DNA of 64,000 nucleotides from contig NZ_LMDM01000003.1 of NCBI RefSeq assembly GCF_001425825.1, forward strand, positions 139,693 through 203,692, read 5' to 3'. The notes under the pieces are model-generated. The model did not search any database and was not told the origin of the DNA. It saw only the letters and a list, made by a program, of their open reading frames with translations. Positions 17,245-25,543 of the stretch are shown piece by piece. A program made the position numbers and the translations under genes. Each line of letters begins with the position of its first letter. Position 1 is the stretch's first letter. This DNA comes from Rhizobacter sp. Root1238. Lineage in GTDB: Bacteria > Pseudomonadota > Gammaproteobacteria > Burkholderiales > Burkholderiaceae_C.

Positions 17245-18201
17245 CTACCGCGCGCGCCGGGTGCGCGGCGGCTTCAGTTCATGCGGCTCCAGGAAGAACG
17301 CCGCATTGCCCGCCACCCGTTCCACCACCAGGTCGATGAAGGCGCGCACGCGGGCCGGTTGCGCGATGCGGCTGCCGTAGTACAGGTAAAGATTCAGGTG
17401 TTCGGTGACGTGCTCGGTGAGCACCGGCACCAGCTGGCCGCTGCGCACCCGCGCCGCCGCCGACACGCCCACCAGCTGCCCGATCGCGTGGCCCGACAGC
17501 ACGGCATCGGCTTCCAGCTCGACGTCGTTGGTGCAGAACACCGGCGCGAAATGGCGCGACACGATCTCGGAGCCGACGCGGAACTCCCATGGCGCCACCT
17601 TGCCGGTGGCCGGGTGCCGGAAGCCGCTGCAGCGGTGCTGCGCGAGATCGTCGATGCTGCGCGGCGTGCCGTGGCGGGCCAGGTAGGCCGGCGTCGCGCA
17701 CACCACCAGCTGCAGCGGGAGCAGCCGGCGCGAGATCACGCCGTCGGCCGGCGGCGTGCCGGCGCGGAAGCCGACATCCACCCGGTCTTCCACCCAGTTG
17801 CCGAGCCGGTCGTCGAGCTGCACGTCGGGCTCGATGTCGGGATGGCGGCTGCAGAATTCGTCGAGCACCGGCCACAGCACCGGCAGCATCAGCGAGCGCG
17901 TCGCGACGATGCGCAGCGGGCCGGCGATCTCTTCGCGGCCGCGGCGCGCGCCGTGCAGCGCACGCTGCAGCGTCGACAGCCCCGGCTGTGCCGCCTCGAG
18001 GAAGCGGCTGCCTTCCTCGGTCAGGCTGAGCCGGCGCGTCGTACGGTGGAACAGCCGCACGCCCAGGTGCGACTCCAGCTGCGCAAGCGCCTGGCTGGCC
18101 GCCTGCGGCGTGATCGCCTGGGCCGCGGCGGCCTGGCGCAGGCTGCCCAGTTCGGCGGCCCGGATGAAGGTGGCGATTGCCCGGAGTTCGTTGAAGGCCA
18201 T
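17245..18201 (-). CDS. LysR-family transcriptional regulator
   Basis: This 318-residue LysR-type regulator has a winged HTH at residues 1-60 (FNELRAIATFIRAAELGSLR, then QAAASQALAQLESHLGVRLF and RTTRRLSLTEEG). A substrate-binding domain follows, including LRIVATRSLMLPVLWPVLDE and HRCSGFRHPATGK. It is divergent from the SDR gene with a 111-bp gap, the standard arrangement for a LysR regulator and its target. The target is therefore probably that oxidoreductase. Its 3' end converges on the pssA-like gene with only 12 nt between. Confidence 0.92.
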   Translation of the reverse strand: MAFNELRAIATFIRAAELGSLRQAAAAQAITPQAASQALAQLESHLGVRLFHRTTRRLSLTEEGSRFLEAAQPGLSTLQRALHGARRGREEIAGPLRIVATRSLMLPVLWPVLDEFCSRHPDIEPDVQLDDRLGNWVEDRVDVGFRAGTPPADGVISRRLLPLQLVVCATPAYLARHGTPRSIDDLAQHRCSGFRHPATGKVAPWEFRVGSEIVSRHFAPVFCTNDVELEADAVLSGHAIGQLVGVSAAARVRSGQLVPVLTEHVTEHLNLYLYYGSRIAQPARVRAFIDLVVERVAGNAAFFLEPHELKPPRTRRAR

Positions 18202-18215
18202 GGTGGGATTGTCAC

Positions 18216-18267
18216 GATTGGCTTGCGAATGTCGCCAGCGATTGTGGGCTAGTTCGATCGCAATCGG
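18216..18267. promoter_or_regulatory. CGATTG repeats in LysR/SDR intergenic region
   Basis: Three copies of CGATTG or its complement occur at 18216-18221, 18240-18245 and 18262-18267 (the last as CAATCG), spaced 24 and 22 bp apart. This is roughly two helical turns and suits the extended recognition and activation sites of a LysR regulator. The second and third form an inverted pair. No strict T-N11-A site is claimed. Confidence 0.35.
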
Positions 18268-18312
18268 CTGCCTAAAGTGGCGTCACTCCATCTCCACATC
18301 AAGGACATCACC

Positions 18313-19170
18313 ATGGCAACCTCTTCCGATTTCAAGCGCGTCTGGTTCATCACCGGTGCGGCACGCGGCATCGGCGCGCGCATCGTCGACGCGGCACTCG
18401 CCCAGGGCGATGCGGTCGTCGCCACCTCGCGCGATGCGAGCACGCTGGAACAGCGCTTCGGCGCGCAGCCCGGCCTGCTGGCGCTCGCGCTCGACGTGAC
18501 CTCCGAGGCGCAATCGGCCGCCGCCGTCACGGCCGCGCTGGCCCGCTTCGGCCGCATCGACGTGCTGGTCAACAACGCCGGCTACGGTCTGCTCGGCGCG
18601 GTCGAAGAGGCGAGCGCCGACGAAGTGCGCCGCCTGTACGAGACCAACGTGTTCGGGCTGCTGAACGTCACGCGGGCGGTGCTGCCGGCGATGCGTGCGC
18701 GCCGCAGCGGCCATGTGATCAACCTGTCGTCGGTCGGCGGCTACCGCTCGGGCGCCGGCTTCGGCGTCTACTGCTCGACCAAGTTCGCGGTCGAGGGGCT
18801 GACCGAGGCGCTGCATGCCGAGCTGCAACCGCTGGGCATCCATGTGACGGTGGTCGAGCCGGGTTACTTCCGAACCGAGTTCCTCGAGCAGTCGTCGCTG
18901 GTGGTGTCGCCGCGCGTCGTCGACGACTACGCGCCGACGGCTGGCCAGGTGCGCGAGGCCGCGAAGCGCATCAGCCTGAACCAGCCGGGCGATCCGCAGC
19001 GCCTCGCGCAGGCGATGCTCGCGCTGGTCGAATCGGCGACGCCGCCGTTGCGCCTGCCGCTCGGCACCGACACGCTGCAGGCGATCCGCGACAAGAACGC
19101 GTTCGTCGAAGGCGAGACGAAGGCTTGGGAGCGGCTGTCGGCGTCGACCGATTTCCCGCAGGGCGCCTGA
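18313..19170 (+). CDS. Short-chain dehydrogenase/reductase
   Basis: This 285-residue classical SDR oxidoreductase has the nucleotide-binding motif TGAARGIG (about residues 15-22), the NNAG motif (VLVNNAGYG), the catalytic serine in NLSSVGG and the YCSTK motif carrying catalytic Tyr and Lys. The acidic residue that would decide NAD versus NADP preference is not clear. The C-terminal region with APTAGQVREAAKRI matches the SDR subgroup often annotated simply as oxidoreductase. Substrate unknown. ATG at 18313 follows AAGGACATCACC. Divergent from the LysR gene, which probably controls it. Confidence 0.92.
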   Translation: MATSSDFKRVWFITGAARGIGARIVDAALAQGDAVVATSRDASTLEQRFGAQPGLLALALDVTSEAQSAAAVTAALARFGRIDVLVNNAGYGLLGAVEEASADEVRRLYETNVFGLLNVTRAVLPAMRARRSGHVINLSSVGGYRSGAGFGVYCSTKFAVEGLTEALHAELQPLGIHVTVVEPGYFRTEFLEQSSLVVSPRVVDDYAPTAGQVREAAKRISLNQPGDPQRLAQAMLALVESATPPLRLPLGTDTLQAIRDKNAFVEGETKAWERLSASTDFPQGA

Positions 19171-19186
19171 GCGGCAAGCAGGGGTG

Positions 19187-20149
19187 ATGCATCTGTCGGA
19201 CACTGCGGCCCTCGCCACTCCGAAGATGCCCATGGACCGCACGACCGTCACCCCCTGGACCGTTGCCGTGATGGGCGCCGGCGCTGTCGGCTGCTACTTC
19301 GGCGGCATGCTGGCGCGCGCCGGCCACCACGTGACGCTGATTGCCCGGCCGCAGCATGTGGACGCCATTGCGCGCGACGGACTGCGCATGCAGACGCGCA
19401 CCTTCGACGAGCGCGTGCGGCTGCAGGCCAGCACCGAGGTGGCGGCGGTGCAGGGCGCGCAGCTGGTGCTGTTCTGCGTGAAGTCGACCGACACCGAAGC
19501 CGCCGCCGCGGCGATGTGCCCGCACCTGTCGCCCGGCGCACTGGTGCTGACGCTGCAGAACGGCGTCGACAACGACGAGCGCGTGCGCAGCGTGCTGTCG
19601 AACGAGGTGGCGGCCAGCGTGGTCTACGTCGCCACCGAGATGGCCGGGCCGGGGCACCTGCTGCACCACGGACGTGGCGAGCTGGTGATCGCGCCGAACG
19701 GCGTCTCGGCAAGTCTTGCCGGGATGCTCGCTGCGGCCGGCGTGCCGGCGACGATCTCCGACAACGTGCGTGGCGCGCTGTGGGCCAAGCTGGTCCTGAA
19801 CTGCGCCTACAACGCGATCTCGGCGATCGGCCGCGTGCCGTACGGCCGCTTCGTCGACCACCCGGGCGTGCAGCAGGTGATGCACGACGTGATCGCCGAA
19901 TGCCGGGCGGTCGCGCAGGCCGAAGGCGTGCAAGTGCCGGGCGATATCGAGGCCACGGTGTTCGGGCTGGCCGCGACGATGCCGGGCCAGTTCTCGTCGA
20001 CCGCGCAAGACGTGATGCGTGGCAAGCCGAGCGAGATCGACCACCTGAACGGGCTGGTCGTGCGGCGCGGCGAGCGGCACGGCGTGCCGACGCCGGTCAA
20101 CCGCGTGCTGCACACGCTGGTCACGCTGATCGAGGCGAATCCGCGCTGA
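19187..20149 (+). CDS. 2-dehydropantoate 2-reductase family protein
   Basis: This 320-residue NADPH-dependent ketopantoate reductase-like enzyme (PanE/ApbA family) reduces 2-dehydropantoate to pantoate in the pantothenate route, or a related 2-keto acid. The N-terminal Rossmann motif is AVMGAGAVGCYFGGMLARAG. The family motifs FCVKSTDTEAAA, LTLQNGVDN and KLVLNCAYNAISA include the catalytic Lys-Asn region, and the C-terminal SSTAQDVMRGKPSEIDHLNG contains the conserved Glu-Asp binding residues. ATG at 19187 has AGGGG just upstream; starts at 19226 or 19232 would trim a poorly conserved leader. It lies 16 nt after the SDR gene and may be co-transcribed. Paralogues are common, so panE itself is not asserted. 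Confidence 0.88.
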   Translation: MHLSDTAALATPKMPMDRTTVTPWTVAVMGAGAVGCYFGGMLARAGHHVTLIARPQHVDAIARDGLRMQTRTFDERVRLQASTEVAAVQGAQLVLFCVKSTDTEAAAAAMCPHLSPGALVLTLQNGVDNDERVRSVLSNEVAASVVYVATEMAGPGHLLHHGRGELVIAPNGVSASLAGMLAAAGVPATISDNVRGALWAKLVLNCAYNAISAIGRVPYGRFVDHPGVQQVMHDVIAECRAVAQAEGVQVPGDIEATVFGLAATMPGQFSSTAQDVMRGKPSEIDHLNGLVVRRGERHGVPTPVNRVLHTLVTLIEANPR

Positions 20150-20152
20150 CGT

Positions 20153-20596
20153 TCAGCGGGCCGGCACGCACGGGTCGAACCCCGTGGCCAGCAGCGACGC
20201 GAGCGGCGCGAACAGCGGCTGCGGCAGCGCCGACCTGTCGAACCACTGCCAGCCGTCGCACTTGTCCGGTTCCAGCGTTGCCGGCTCGCCGAGCGTGTGC
20301 CGCGCCACCACGAAGACGGTCAGGAAGTGCTGGCGGACCTCGTCGAACACGTCGCTGGTGTAAGGGCCGCGCTCGCACGGGCCGAGCACCAGCCCGGTCT
20401 CTTCCAGCAGTTCGCGGCGCGCGCAGTCTTCGATCGACTCGCCGTACTCCAGCCGACCGCCCGGGGCCGACCAGGTGCCTGCGCCGTGCGAGCCGCGACG
20501 GCGGCCGAGCAGCAGCTTGCCGTCGCGCAGCACGAGGATGCCGACGCCCACGCCGATGCGCGGGGCAGGAGCAGGGGAGGTCGTGGGGGCGGTCAT
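20153..20596 (-). CDS. Nudix hydrolase
   Basis: This 147-residue protein has a complete Nudix box GRLEYGESIEDCARRELLEE plus TGL (about residues 47-69), fitting GX5EX7REUXEEXGU. Preceding strands IGVGVGILVLRDGKLLLGRR and the WSAPGG segment resemble the 7,8-dihydro-8-oxoguanine/nucleotide-hydrolysing branch. It probably hydrolyses a nucleoside diphosphate derivative and may sanitise the nucleotide pool. It converges tail-to-tail on panE-like with a 3-nt gap, and is divergent from the MuiA-like gene. ATG at 20596 begins just before the first strand; the longer frame upstream is antisense to muiA and is rejected. Confidence 0.9.
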   Translation of the reverse strand: MTAPTTSPAPAPRIGVGVGILVLRDGKLLLGRRRGSHGAGTWSAPGGRLEYGESIEDCARRELLEETGLVLGPCERGPYTSDVFDEVRQHFLTVFVVARHTLGEPATLEPDKCDGWQWFDRSALPQPLFAPLASLLATGFDPCVPAR

Positions 20597-20686
20597 CGCA
20601 CCGCGATTCTCCCCGCTCCACCGCACTTCACCCCGTTCGGGACCCTGCGGCGTATCAGCAAGCCTCTCCACCCGTGAAGGCCTGCC

Positions 20687-22309
20687 ATGCCCGCCCTTGT
20701 GTCCACCGCGTTCCGAACCGTGCCCGGTCTGCTCGCTTCGCTGTTCCTGCTCGGCGCTGCCGCCGCCGAATCCCGCATCGCCCGCGTGACGGTCTACGCC
20801 GGCAGCGCGACGGTCGAGCGCGTCGCGCGCGCGCCGGCCGGCAGCCGCACGCTGAGCTTCGACTGCCTGCCGGCCGGACTCGACGTGCAAAGCCTGCAGG
20901 TGTCGGCCGACGCGGGCGTGCGCATCGGCGAGACCTCGGTGCTGATGCTGCCGCGCGCCAGCGCCCCGCGCTGTGCCGCCCATGCGCTGGACGGCCGCAT
21001 CCGCGAGCTGGAGGAGCGCAAGGACGCACTGCAGGCCGAAGCCGAAGCGCTCGGCTTCGTGACCGGCTACCTGAAGGACGTGTCGGCCGGCAGCGGCGGT
21101 GAACCGGCGGCGCGCCGCGGCGCGCTCGATCCGAAGACCGTCGTCGGCAAGGCCGACGCGCTGCGGCGCACCGGCCAGGACGCGCTGCTGCAGCAGAGCC
21201 GCATCGCGCGCCGGAAGGCCGAGCTCGAACGGGAGCTCGCACCGCTGCAGGCCGAGCGCGCCCGCAGCCAGGGGTCCGGCGGGCAGGTGGCCACGGTGAC
21301 CGTGACGCTCGCGACGGCGAGCGACGCCGATGTGACCTTGAGCTACCAGGTGCGTGGCCCGGGCTGGACGCCCAGCTACCGCGCGTTGCTGGACAGCGCG
21401 AGCCGCCAGGTGCGCATCGAACGCCAGGCGCTGGTGGCACAAGCCACCGGCGAAGACTGGCGCGGCGTGAAGTTGCTGTTGTCGACCGGGCAGCCGCGGC
21501 ATGAAACCACCGGCCGCCTGCCGTCGCCCTGGCGGCTCGGCATCGAGGCACCGCCCGTGCCGCAGGTGCGCAACCAGCTCGCCCGCGACAAGATGGCCGG
21601 TGGGATGCTCGCCGCGCCGGCGGCCGCACCGATGGCCACCGAGATGGAAGCGCGCCAGCCGTTGCCGCAATTCGATGCCAGCGTGTTCGACGGCGCGTTC
21701 GCGACGCAGTTCAGCGTGCCGCAGCCGATCGACGTGCCGTCGAGCGGCGAGCGGGTCACGATGACGCTCGGCCAGCACGAGGACCGCGCGACGCTGGCGG
21801 TGCGCACCGCGCCGCAGCTGGACGCCAGCGCCTTCCTGGTCGCCGACCTGCCGGTGCCCGCCGGCGTGTGGCCGGCCGGGCCGATGCAGCTGTACCGCGA
21901 CGGCGCCTTCGTCGGCCAGGGGCGCTGGGATGTGTCGGGCGCGGCGCGGCTGTCGTTGTCGTTCGGCCGCGACGACCTGGTGCGGGTCTCGGTGGCGCCC
22001 GAGCGCGATACCCAGGGCAGCAGCGGCTTCACTGGCAACCGCAGCGAGCGCAAGCTGGCGCGGGCCTACACGATCGAGAACCGGCACACCACGCCGATCA
22101 GCCTGCAGGTGCTCGAGGCGGCCCCGGTGTCGGTCGACGAGCAGGTGAAGGTGGCGGTGCAGTTCGCGCCGCAGCCGGCCGATCTCGCGTGGCAGGGGCA
22201 GCCGGGCGTCGCGTCGTGGACGCTCGACGTGCCGGCCGGCGGCAGCGCGCGTGTCGCGGCGGACTACGTCATCAGCCACCCGAAGGAGCTGCGGCTGACC
22301 GAGCGCTGA
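20687..22309 (+). CDS. MuiA-like protein (DUF4140/DUF4139)
   Basis: This 540-residue exported protein has a signal peptide ending near AAAES (residues 1-28). A DUF4140 N-terminal domain follows (ARVTVYAGSATVERVAR), then a coiled-coil segment (ALDGRIRELEERKDALQAEA) and a DUF4139 domain with VTLSYQVRGPGWTPSYRALL and GVKLLLSTGQPR. The family is named after the mucoidy inhibitor MuiA, but its molecular action is unknown. The C-terminus WTLDVPAGGSARVAADYVI matches the family end. ATG at 20687 follows GTGAAGG. It stands alone, divergent from the Nudix gene. A strong hairpin lies 43 nt downstream. Confidence 0.88.
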   Translation: MPALVSTAFRTVPGLLASLFLLGAAAAESRIARVTVYAGSATVERVARAPAGSRTLSFDCLPAGLDVQSLQVSADAGVRIGETSVLMLPRASAPRCAAHALDGRIRELEERKDALQAEAEALGFVTGYLKDVSAGSGGEPAARRGALDPKTVVGKADALRRTGQDALLQQSRIARRKAELERELAPLQAERARSQGSGGQVATVTVTLATASDADVTLSYQVRGPGWTPSYRALLDSASRQVRIERQALVAQATGEDWRGVKLLLSTGQPRHETTGRLPSPWRLGIEAPPVPQVRNQLARDKMAGGMLAAPAAAPMATEMEARQPLPQFDASVFDGAFATQFSVPQPIDVPSSGERVTMTLGQHEDRATLAVRTAPQLDASAFLVADLPVPAGVWPAGPMQLYRDGAFVGQGRWDVSGAARLSLSFGRDDLVRVSVAPERDTQGSSGFTGNRSERKLARAYTIENRHTTPISLQVLEAAPVSVDEQVKVAVQFAPQPADLAWQGQPGVASWTLDVPAGGSARVAADYVISHPKELRLTER

Positions 22310-22352
22310 GCCGCGGCGGCACTTCGGCAAACCGTGCACCGCATCGCACGCC

Positions 22353-22377
22353 GCGCCGTCCGCGCACCGGACGGCGC
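22353..22377. terminator. Perfect GC hairpin after muiA-like gene
   Basis: GCGCCGTCCG-CGCAC-CGGACGGCGC forms a 10-bp perfect stem with a 5-nt loop between the muiA-like stop and the next start at 22417. There is no T-run, so it is a candidate Rho-assisted terminator or mRNA 3'-end stabiliser rather than a canonical intrinsic terminator. Confidence 0.5.
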
Positions 22378-22416
22378 GCAGCATGGGAACCACAGGCCCT
22401 TCCAGAAAGAACCGCC

Positions 22417-22785
22417 ATGAGCATCACCGTCAGCGCCGCACCGTCCCCGCTTGCCTCGTACCGGTCGATCGGACCGATGCCGTTGCAGCCCGGGCAGTCC
22501 GCCTTCCAGGCGGCTTCGATCGGGGCCTTGCGCCGCCCGGCCGGCGATCCCGCCATCGAGGCGCCCGCCGCGAAGCCGGCCGAGCCCGGCGTCGATCACA
22601 CGACGCGCAGCCCGGAACTCGTCGAGATGTTCGACTTCATGCTGCAGCAGCACATGCAGCAGCAATGCCAGAAGTCGCCGCTCGACGAGCACAAGTCCGA
22701 GGGCATCGCCGTCGAACTCGCGCAGGACAAGGTCAGCGAGCAGCGCAACTACGCGAGCCACCCGCACCTGATGCTGGCGGTCTGA
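22417..22785 (+). CDS. Hypothetical protein
   Basis: This 122-residue protein has no family that I recognise. It has no signal peptide or membrane span. The N-terminal 60 residues are Ala/Pro-rich and probably disordered. The C-terminal half contains the amphipathic stretch ELVEMFDFMLQQHMQQQCQ and then the charged segment DEHKSEGIAVELAQDKVSEQ. An AGAAAGAA sequence precedes the ATG. It is convergent with the small secreted protein gene, with no gap between stops. GC usage at third codon positions supports coding. Function unknown. Confidence 0.6.
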   Translation: MSITVSAAPSPLASYRSIGPMPLQPGQSAFQAASIGALRRPAGDPAIEAPAAKPAEPGVDHTTRSPELVEMFDFMLQQHMQQQCQKSPLDEHKSEGIAVELAQDKVSEQRNYASHPHLMLAV

Positions 22786-23196
22786 TCAGTCGCTGATCAG
22801 CTTGGTGCCGTAGAACGACAGCGTTTCGTTGAAGCGCATGCACGACTTGGCGGTGACCGTCGGCGCCATCTCCTGGTCGTAGCGGTCCTTGAAGCGCACG
22901 AACAGGCCGAGCGCAACGTCCTTGGCCTGCGCCGGCGTCACGCTGCCGGAGGCCAGCGCGTGCTTCTCGATGCGATCCATCGAGCTGACCAGCAGCGCGG
23001 CATGCGATTTCTCCCAGCGCTTCTGCGCCGCCATCGACGGGTAGCCGAGCTGGTCGCATTGCTCCGCGCCCTTCATCGCGAACGCGAAGTGCATCAGGTT
23101 GCTGGCAGCGTCCTTCTCGGTCATCGCGAACGCGGCACTGCCAGCCAGCTGCAGGACCGCGGCCAGGGCCACGGTGCGCAAGGAATTCAGCTTCAT
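22786..23196 (-). CDS. Small secreted protein of unknown function
   Basis: This 136-residue protein begins with a clear signal peptide (MKLNSLRTVALAAVLQLAGS, cleavage near AFA-MTE). The mature part is mostly helical, with Cys in GAEQCDQLGY and KSCMRFNE that could form a disulphide in the periplasm. I do not recognise a family. ATG at 23196 has GGGAGGT six nt upstream and directly precedes the signal peptide; the longer frame is rejected. It is divergent from the TonB receptor gene and converges on the 122-residue unknown gene. Confidence 0.75.
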   Translation of the reverse strand: MKLNSLRTVALAAVLQLAGSAAFAMTEKDAASNLMHFAFAMKGAEQCDQLGYPSMAAQKRWEKSHAALLVSSMDRIEKHALASGSVTPAQAKDVALGLFVRFKDRYDQEMAPTVTAKSCMRFNETLSFYGTKLISD

Positions 23197-23289
23197 CGGT
23201 GGACCTCCCGGTCGCAAAGTTTGCGCGGCGATGGTAGCGCTGTCAGGCGAGCGCATGCAGGGCCGGGGCGGAACGGGTTCCACTAGAAT

Positions 23290-23308
23290 GCGAACAATTC
23301 TTATTTGC
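23290..23308. promoter_or_regulatory. Candidate Fur box upstream of TonB receptor
   Basis: GCGAACAATTCTTATTTGC is an AT-rich near-palindrome (outer bases GC-AA/TT-GC symmetric) of 19 bp, typical of Fur sites in Burkholderiales. It lies 17 nt upstream of the receptor start at 23325. Repression of siderophore receptors by Fe-Fur is well established. Confidence 0.6.
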
Positions 23309-23324
23309 TAATCCTGAGAATCCC

Positions 23325-25541
23325 ATGAACCGTTGTACGCCGATCGCCTGCGTCACCGCGCTGGCCTGCCTGATGCCTGCCGTGCAGGCCCAGACTGCGC
23401 CCACGGCGCCCGAGGCGGCGGCCAGCGCGCCGGTGACGACGCTGCCCACCGTGAACATCAGCGCGAGCGCCGATGCGTCGGCCGCCGGGCTGACCAGGCC
23501 CTATGCCGGCGGCCAGGTGGCGCGTGGCGGGCGTGCCGGCATCCTCGGCACGCGCGACAACATGGAGACGCCGGTCAGCATCACCAGCTACACCAACGAC
23601 CTGATCCAGGATCGCCAGGCGCGCGGCGTCGGCGAGGTGCTGCAGAACGACAGCGGCGTGCGCATCGCGCGCGGCTTCGGCAATTTCCAGGAGGCCTATT
23701 TCCTGCGCGGCTTCCTGCTGAGCTCGGACAACGTCGCCTACAACGGCCTCTACAGCCTGCTGCCGCGCCAGTACATCGCCACCGAACTGTTCGAGCGCGT
23801 CGAGGTGCTGCGCGGGGCGTCGGCCTTCCTGAGCGGCGCGAACCCGGGCGGCGACGGCATCGGCGGCTCGATCAACCTGCTGCCCAAGCGTGCCGCCAAC
23901 CAGCCGCTGACCCGCGTGACGGCCGGCGTCAGCGGCCGGCAGGGCACGCTGTCGGCCGACGTCTCGCGCCGCTTCGGTCCGGACAATGCCACCGGCCTGC
24001 GCGTCAACGCGATCTACCGCGACGGCGAGACCGCGGTCGACGACGAGAAGGCCGAGCTCGGCGTGCTGTCGGTCGGGCTCGACTGGCACAGCCGCGACGT
24101 GCGCGTGTCGGGCGACATCGGCTACCAGGACAACCGGCTGAAGGCGCCGCGTCCGAGCGTGTCGCTGTCCGGCCTCGCGTCGCTGCCATCGGCGCCCGAT
24201 GGCACGACCAATGTCGCGCAGCCCTGGTCGTACTCCAACGAGCGCGACCTGTTCGGCACGCTGCGCGCCGAATGGGACCTGGGCGACAGCGTCACCGCAT
24301 GGCTTGCCTACGGCCTGCGCCGCAGCGACGAGTCGAACTCGCTGGCCAACCCGACCGTCAGCGCGCTCGACGGCACGGCCAGCGCCTACCGCTTCGACAA
24401 CGCCCGCGAAGACCAGGTCGACACCGGCGAACTCGGCCTGCGCGGCAAGCTGCGCACCGGCCCGGTCGGACACGACTGGGTGGCGTCGTATTCGGCGTTC
24501 CGCCTCGACAGCAGGAATGCCTACCGCTTCGACGACCTGCACCCGTTCGCGACCAACCTGTACGCCCCGGTCAGCCATCCCGAGCCGGCCTTCAGCGCCG
24601 GCGCCGGCTTCGGCGGCACGCTGGCCGCGCCGATCACCACCGGCCTGACGAACCTGCGCAGCATCGCGCTCGGCGACACCTTGTCGCTGCTCGACGACCA
24701 GCTGCTGGTCACGGTCGGCGCGCGCCACCAGACGATCGACACCAACAGCTACGACTACAACACCGGTGTCGAGAACGCGTCGTACGTGCGGTCGCGCCTG
24801 AGCCCGATGCTGGGTGTCGTGGCGAAGGCCGGACCGGGGCTGTCGTTCTACGGCAACTACGTCGAAGGCCTGTCGAAGGGCGACACCGCGCCGAGCTTCG
24901 ACCCCGACCCCACGCAGCTGCCGCTGAACGCCGGCCAGTCGCTGGACCCGTACGTGTCCAGGCAGAAGGAGATCGGCGTGAAGTTCGACGGCGGCCGCCT
25001 CGGCGGCAGCCTCGCGCTGTTTTCGACCACCAAGCCGCGCTCGTTGAAGAATGCGGCCCGCGTCTTCACGTCCGAAGGCGAAGACCGCCACCGGGGTGCC
25101 GAGCTGAACGTGTTCGGCGAGGCCGCGCCCGGCGTCAAGCTGCTGGGTGGCGTGACCTGGCTCGATGCGAAGCAGCGGTCCACCGGCAACGACGCCACCG
25201 ACGGCAAGCGCACGCTCGGCGTGCCGCGCGTGCAGGCCAACCTCGGCAGCGAATTCAACGTGCCGGGTGTCGACGGCCTGGCGCTGGACGGTCGCGTCGT
25301 CTACACCGGATCGAGTTACGCCGATTCGGCCAACACGCTGGAGCTGCCGGCGTGGACGCGCCTCGACGTCGGCGCCCGCTGGATCGTCGACCTGCAGCAG
25401 CGGCTCGTCACGCTGCGGCTGCGCGTCGACAACCTGACCGGCAAGGACTATTGGGCCTCGGCCGGCGGCTACCCGAACAGCGGCTACCTGGTCGTCGGTG
25501 CGCCGCGCACCGTCTCGTTCAGCGCCAGCGTCGACTTCTGA
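23325..25541 (+). CDS. TonB-dependent siderophore receptor
   Basis: This 738-residue outer-membrane receptor has a signal peptide cleaved after MPAVQA (about residue 22). A TonB-box-like segment follows (TLPTVNISA), then a plug domain with DNMETPVSITSYTNDLIQDR, RGVGEVLQNDSGVRIARGFG and the RVEVLRGASAFLSG motif, and a 22-strand barrel ending in a terminal aromatic (SASVDF). The plug features are those of the siderophore (FhuA/FoxA-like) group rather than vitamin B12 or haem receptors; the ligand is unknown. A Fur-box candidate overlaps the promoter. The PepSY gene follows 2 nt after the stop, a usual receptor-reductase pairing. Confidence 0.94.
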   Translation: MNRCTPIACVTALACLMPAVQAQTAPTAPEAAASAPVTTLPTVNISASADASAAGLTRPYAGGQVARGGRAGILGTRDNMETPVSITSYTNDLIQDRQARGVGEVLQNDSGVRIARGFGNFQEAYFLRGFLLSSDNVAYNGLYSLLPRQYIATELFERVEVLRGASAFLSGANPGGDGIGGSINLLPKRAANQPLTRVTAGVSGRQGTLSADVSRRFGPDNATGLRVNAIYRDGETAVDDEKAELGVLSVGLDWHSRDVRVSGDIGYQDNRLKAPRPSVSLSGLASLPSAPDGTTNVAQPWSYSNERDLFGTLRAEWDLGDSVTAWLAYGLRRSDESNSLANPTVSALDGTASAYRFDNAREDQVDTGELGLRGKLRTGPVGHDWVASYSAFRLDSRNAYRFDDLHPFATNLYAPVSHPEPAFSAGAGFGGTLAAPITTGLTNLRSIALGDTLSLLDDQLLVTVGARHQTIDTNSYDYNTGVENASYVRSRLSPMLGVVAKAGPGLSFYGNYVEGLSKGDTAPSFDPDPTQLPLNAGQSLDPYVSRQKEIGVKFDGGRLGGSLALFSTTKPRSLKNAARVFTSEGEDRHRGAELNVFGEAAPGVKLLGGVTWLDAKQRSTGNDATDGKRTLGVPRVQANLGSEFNVPGVDGLALDGRVVYTGSSYADSANTLELPAWTRLDVGARWIVDLQQRLVTLRLRVDNLTGKDYWASAGGYPNSGYLVVGAPRTVSFSASVDF

Positions 25542-25543
25542 CC

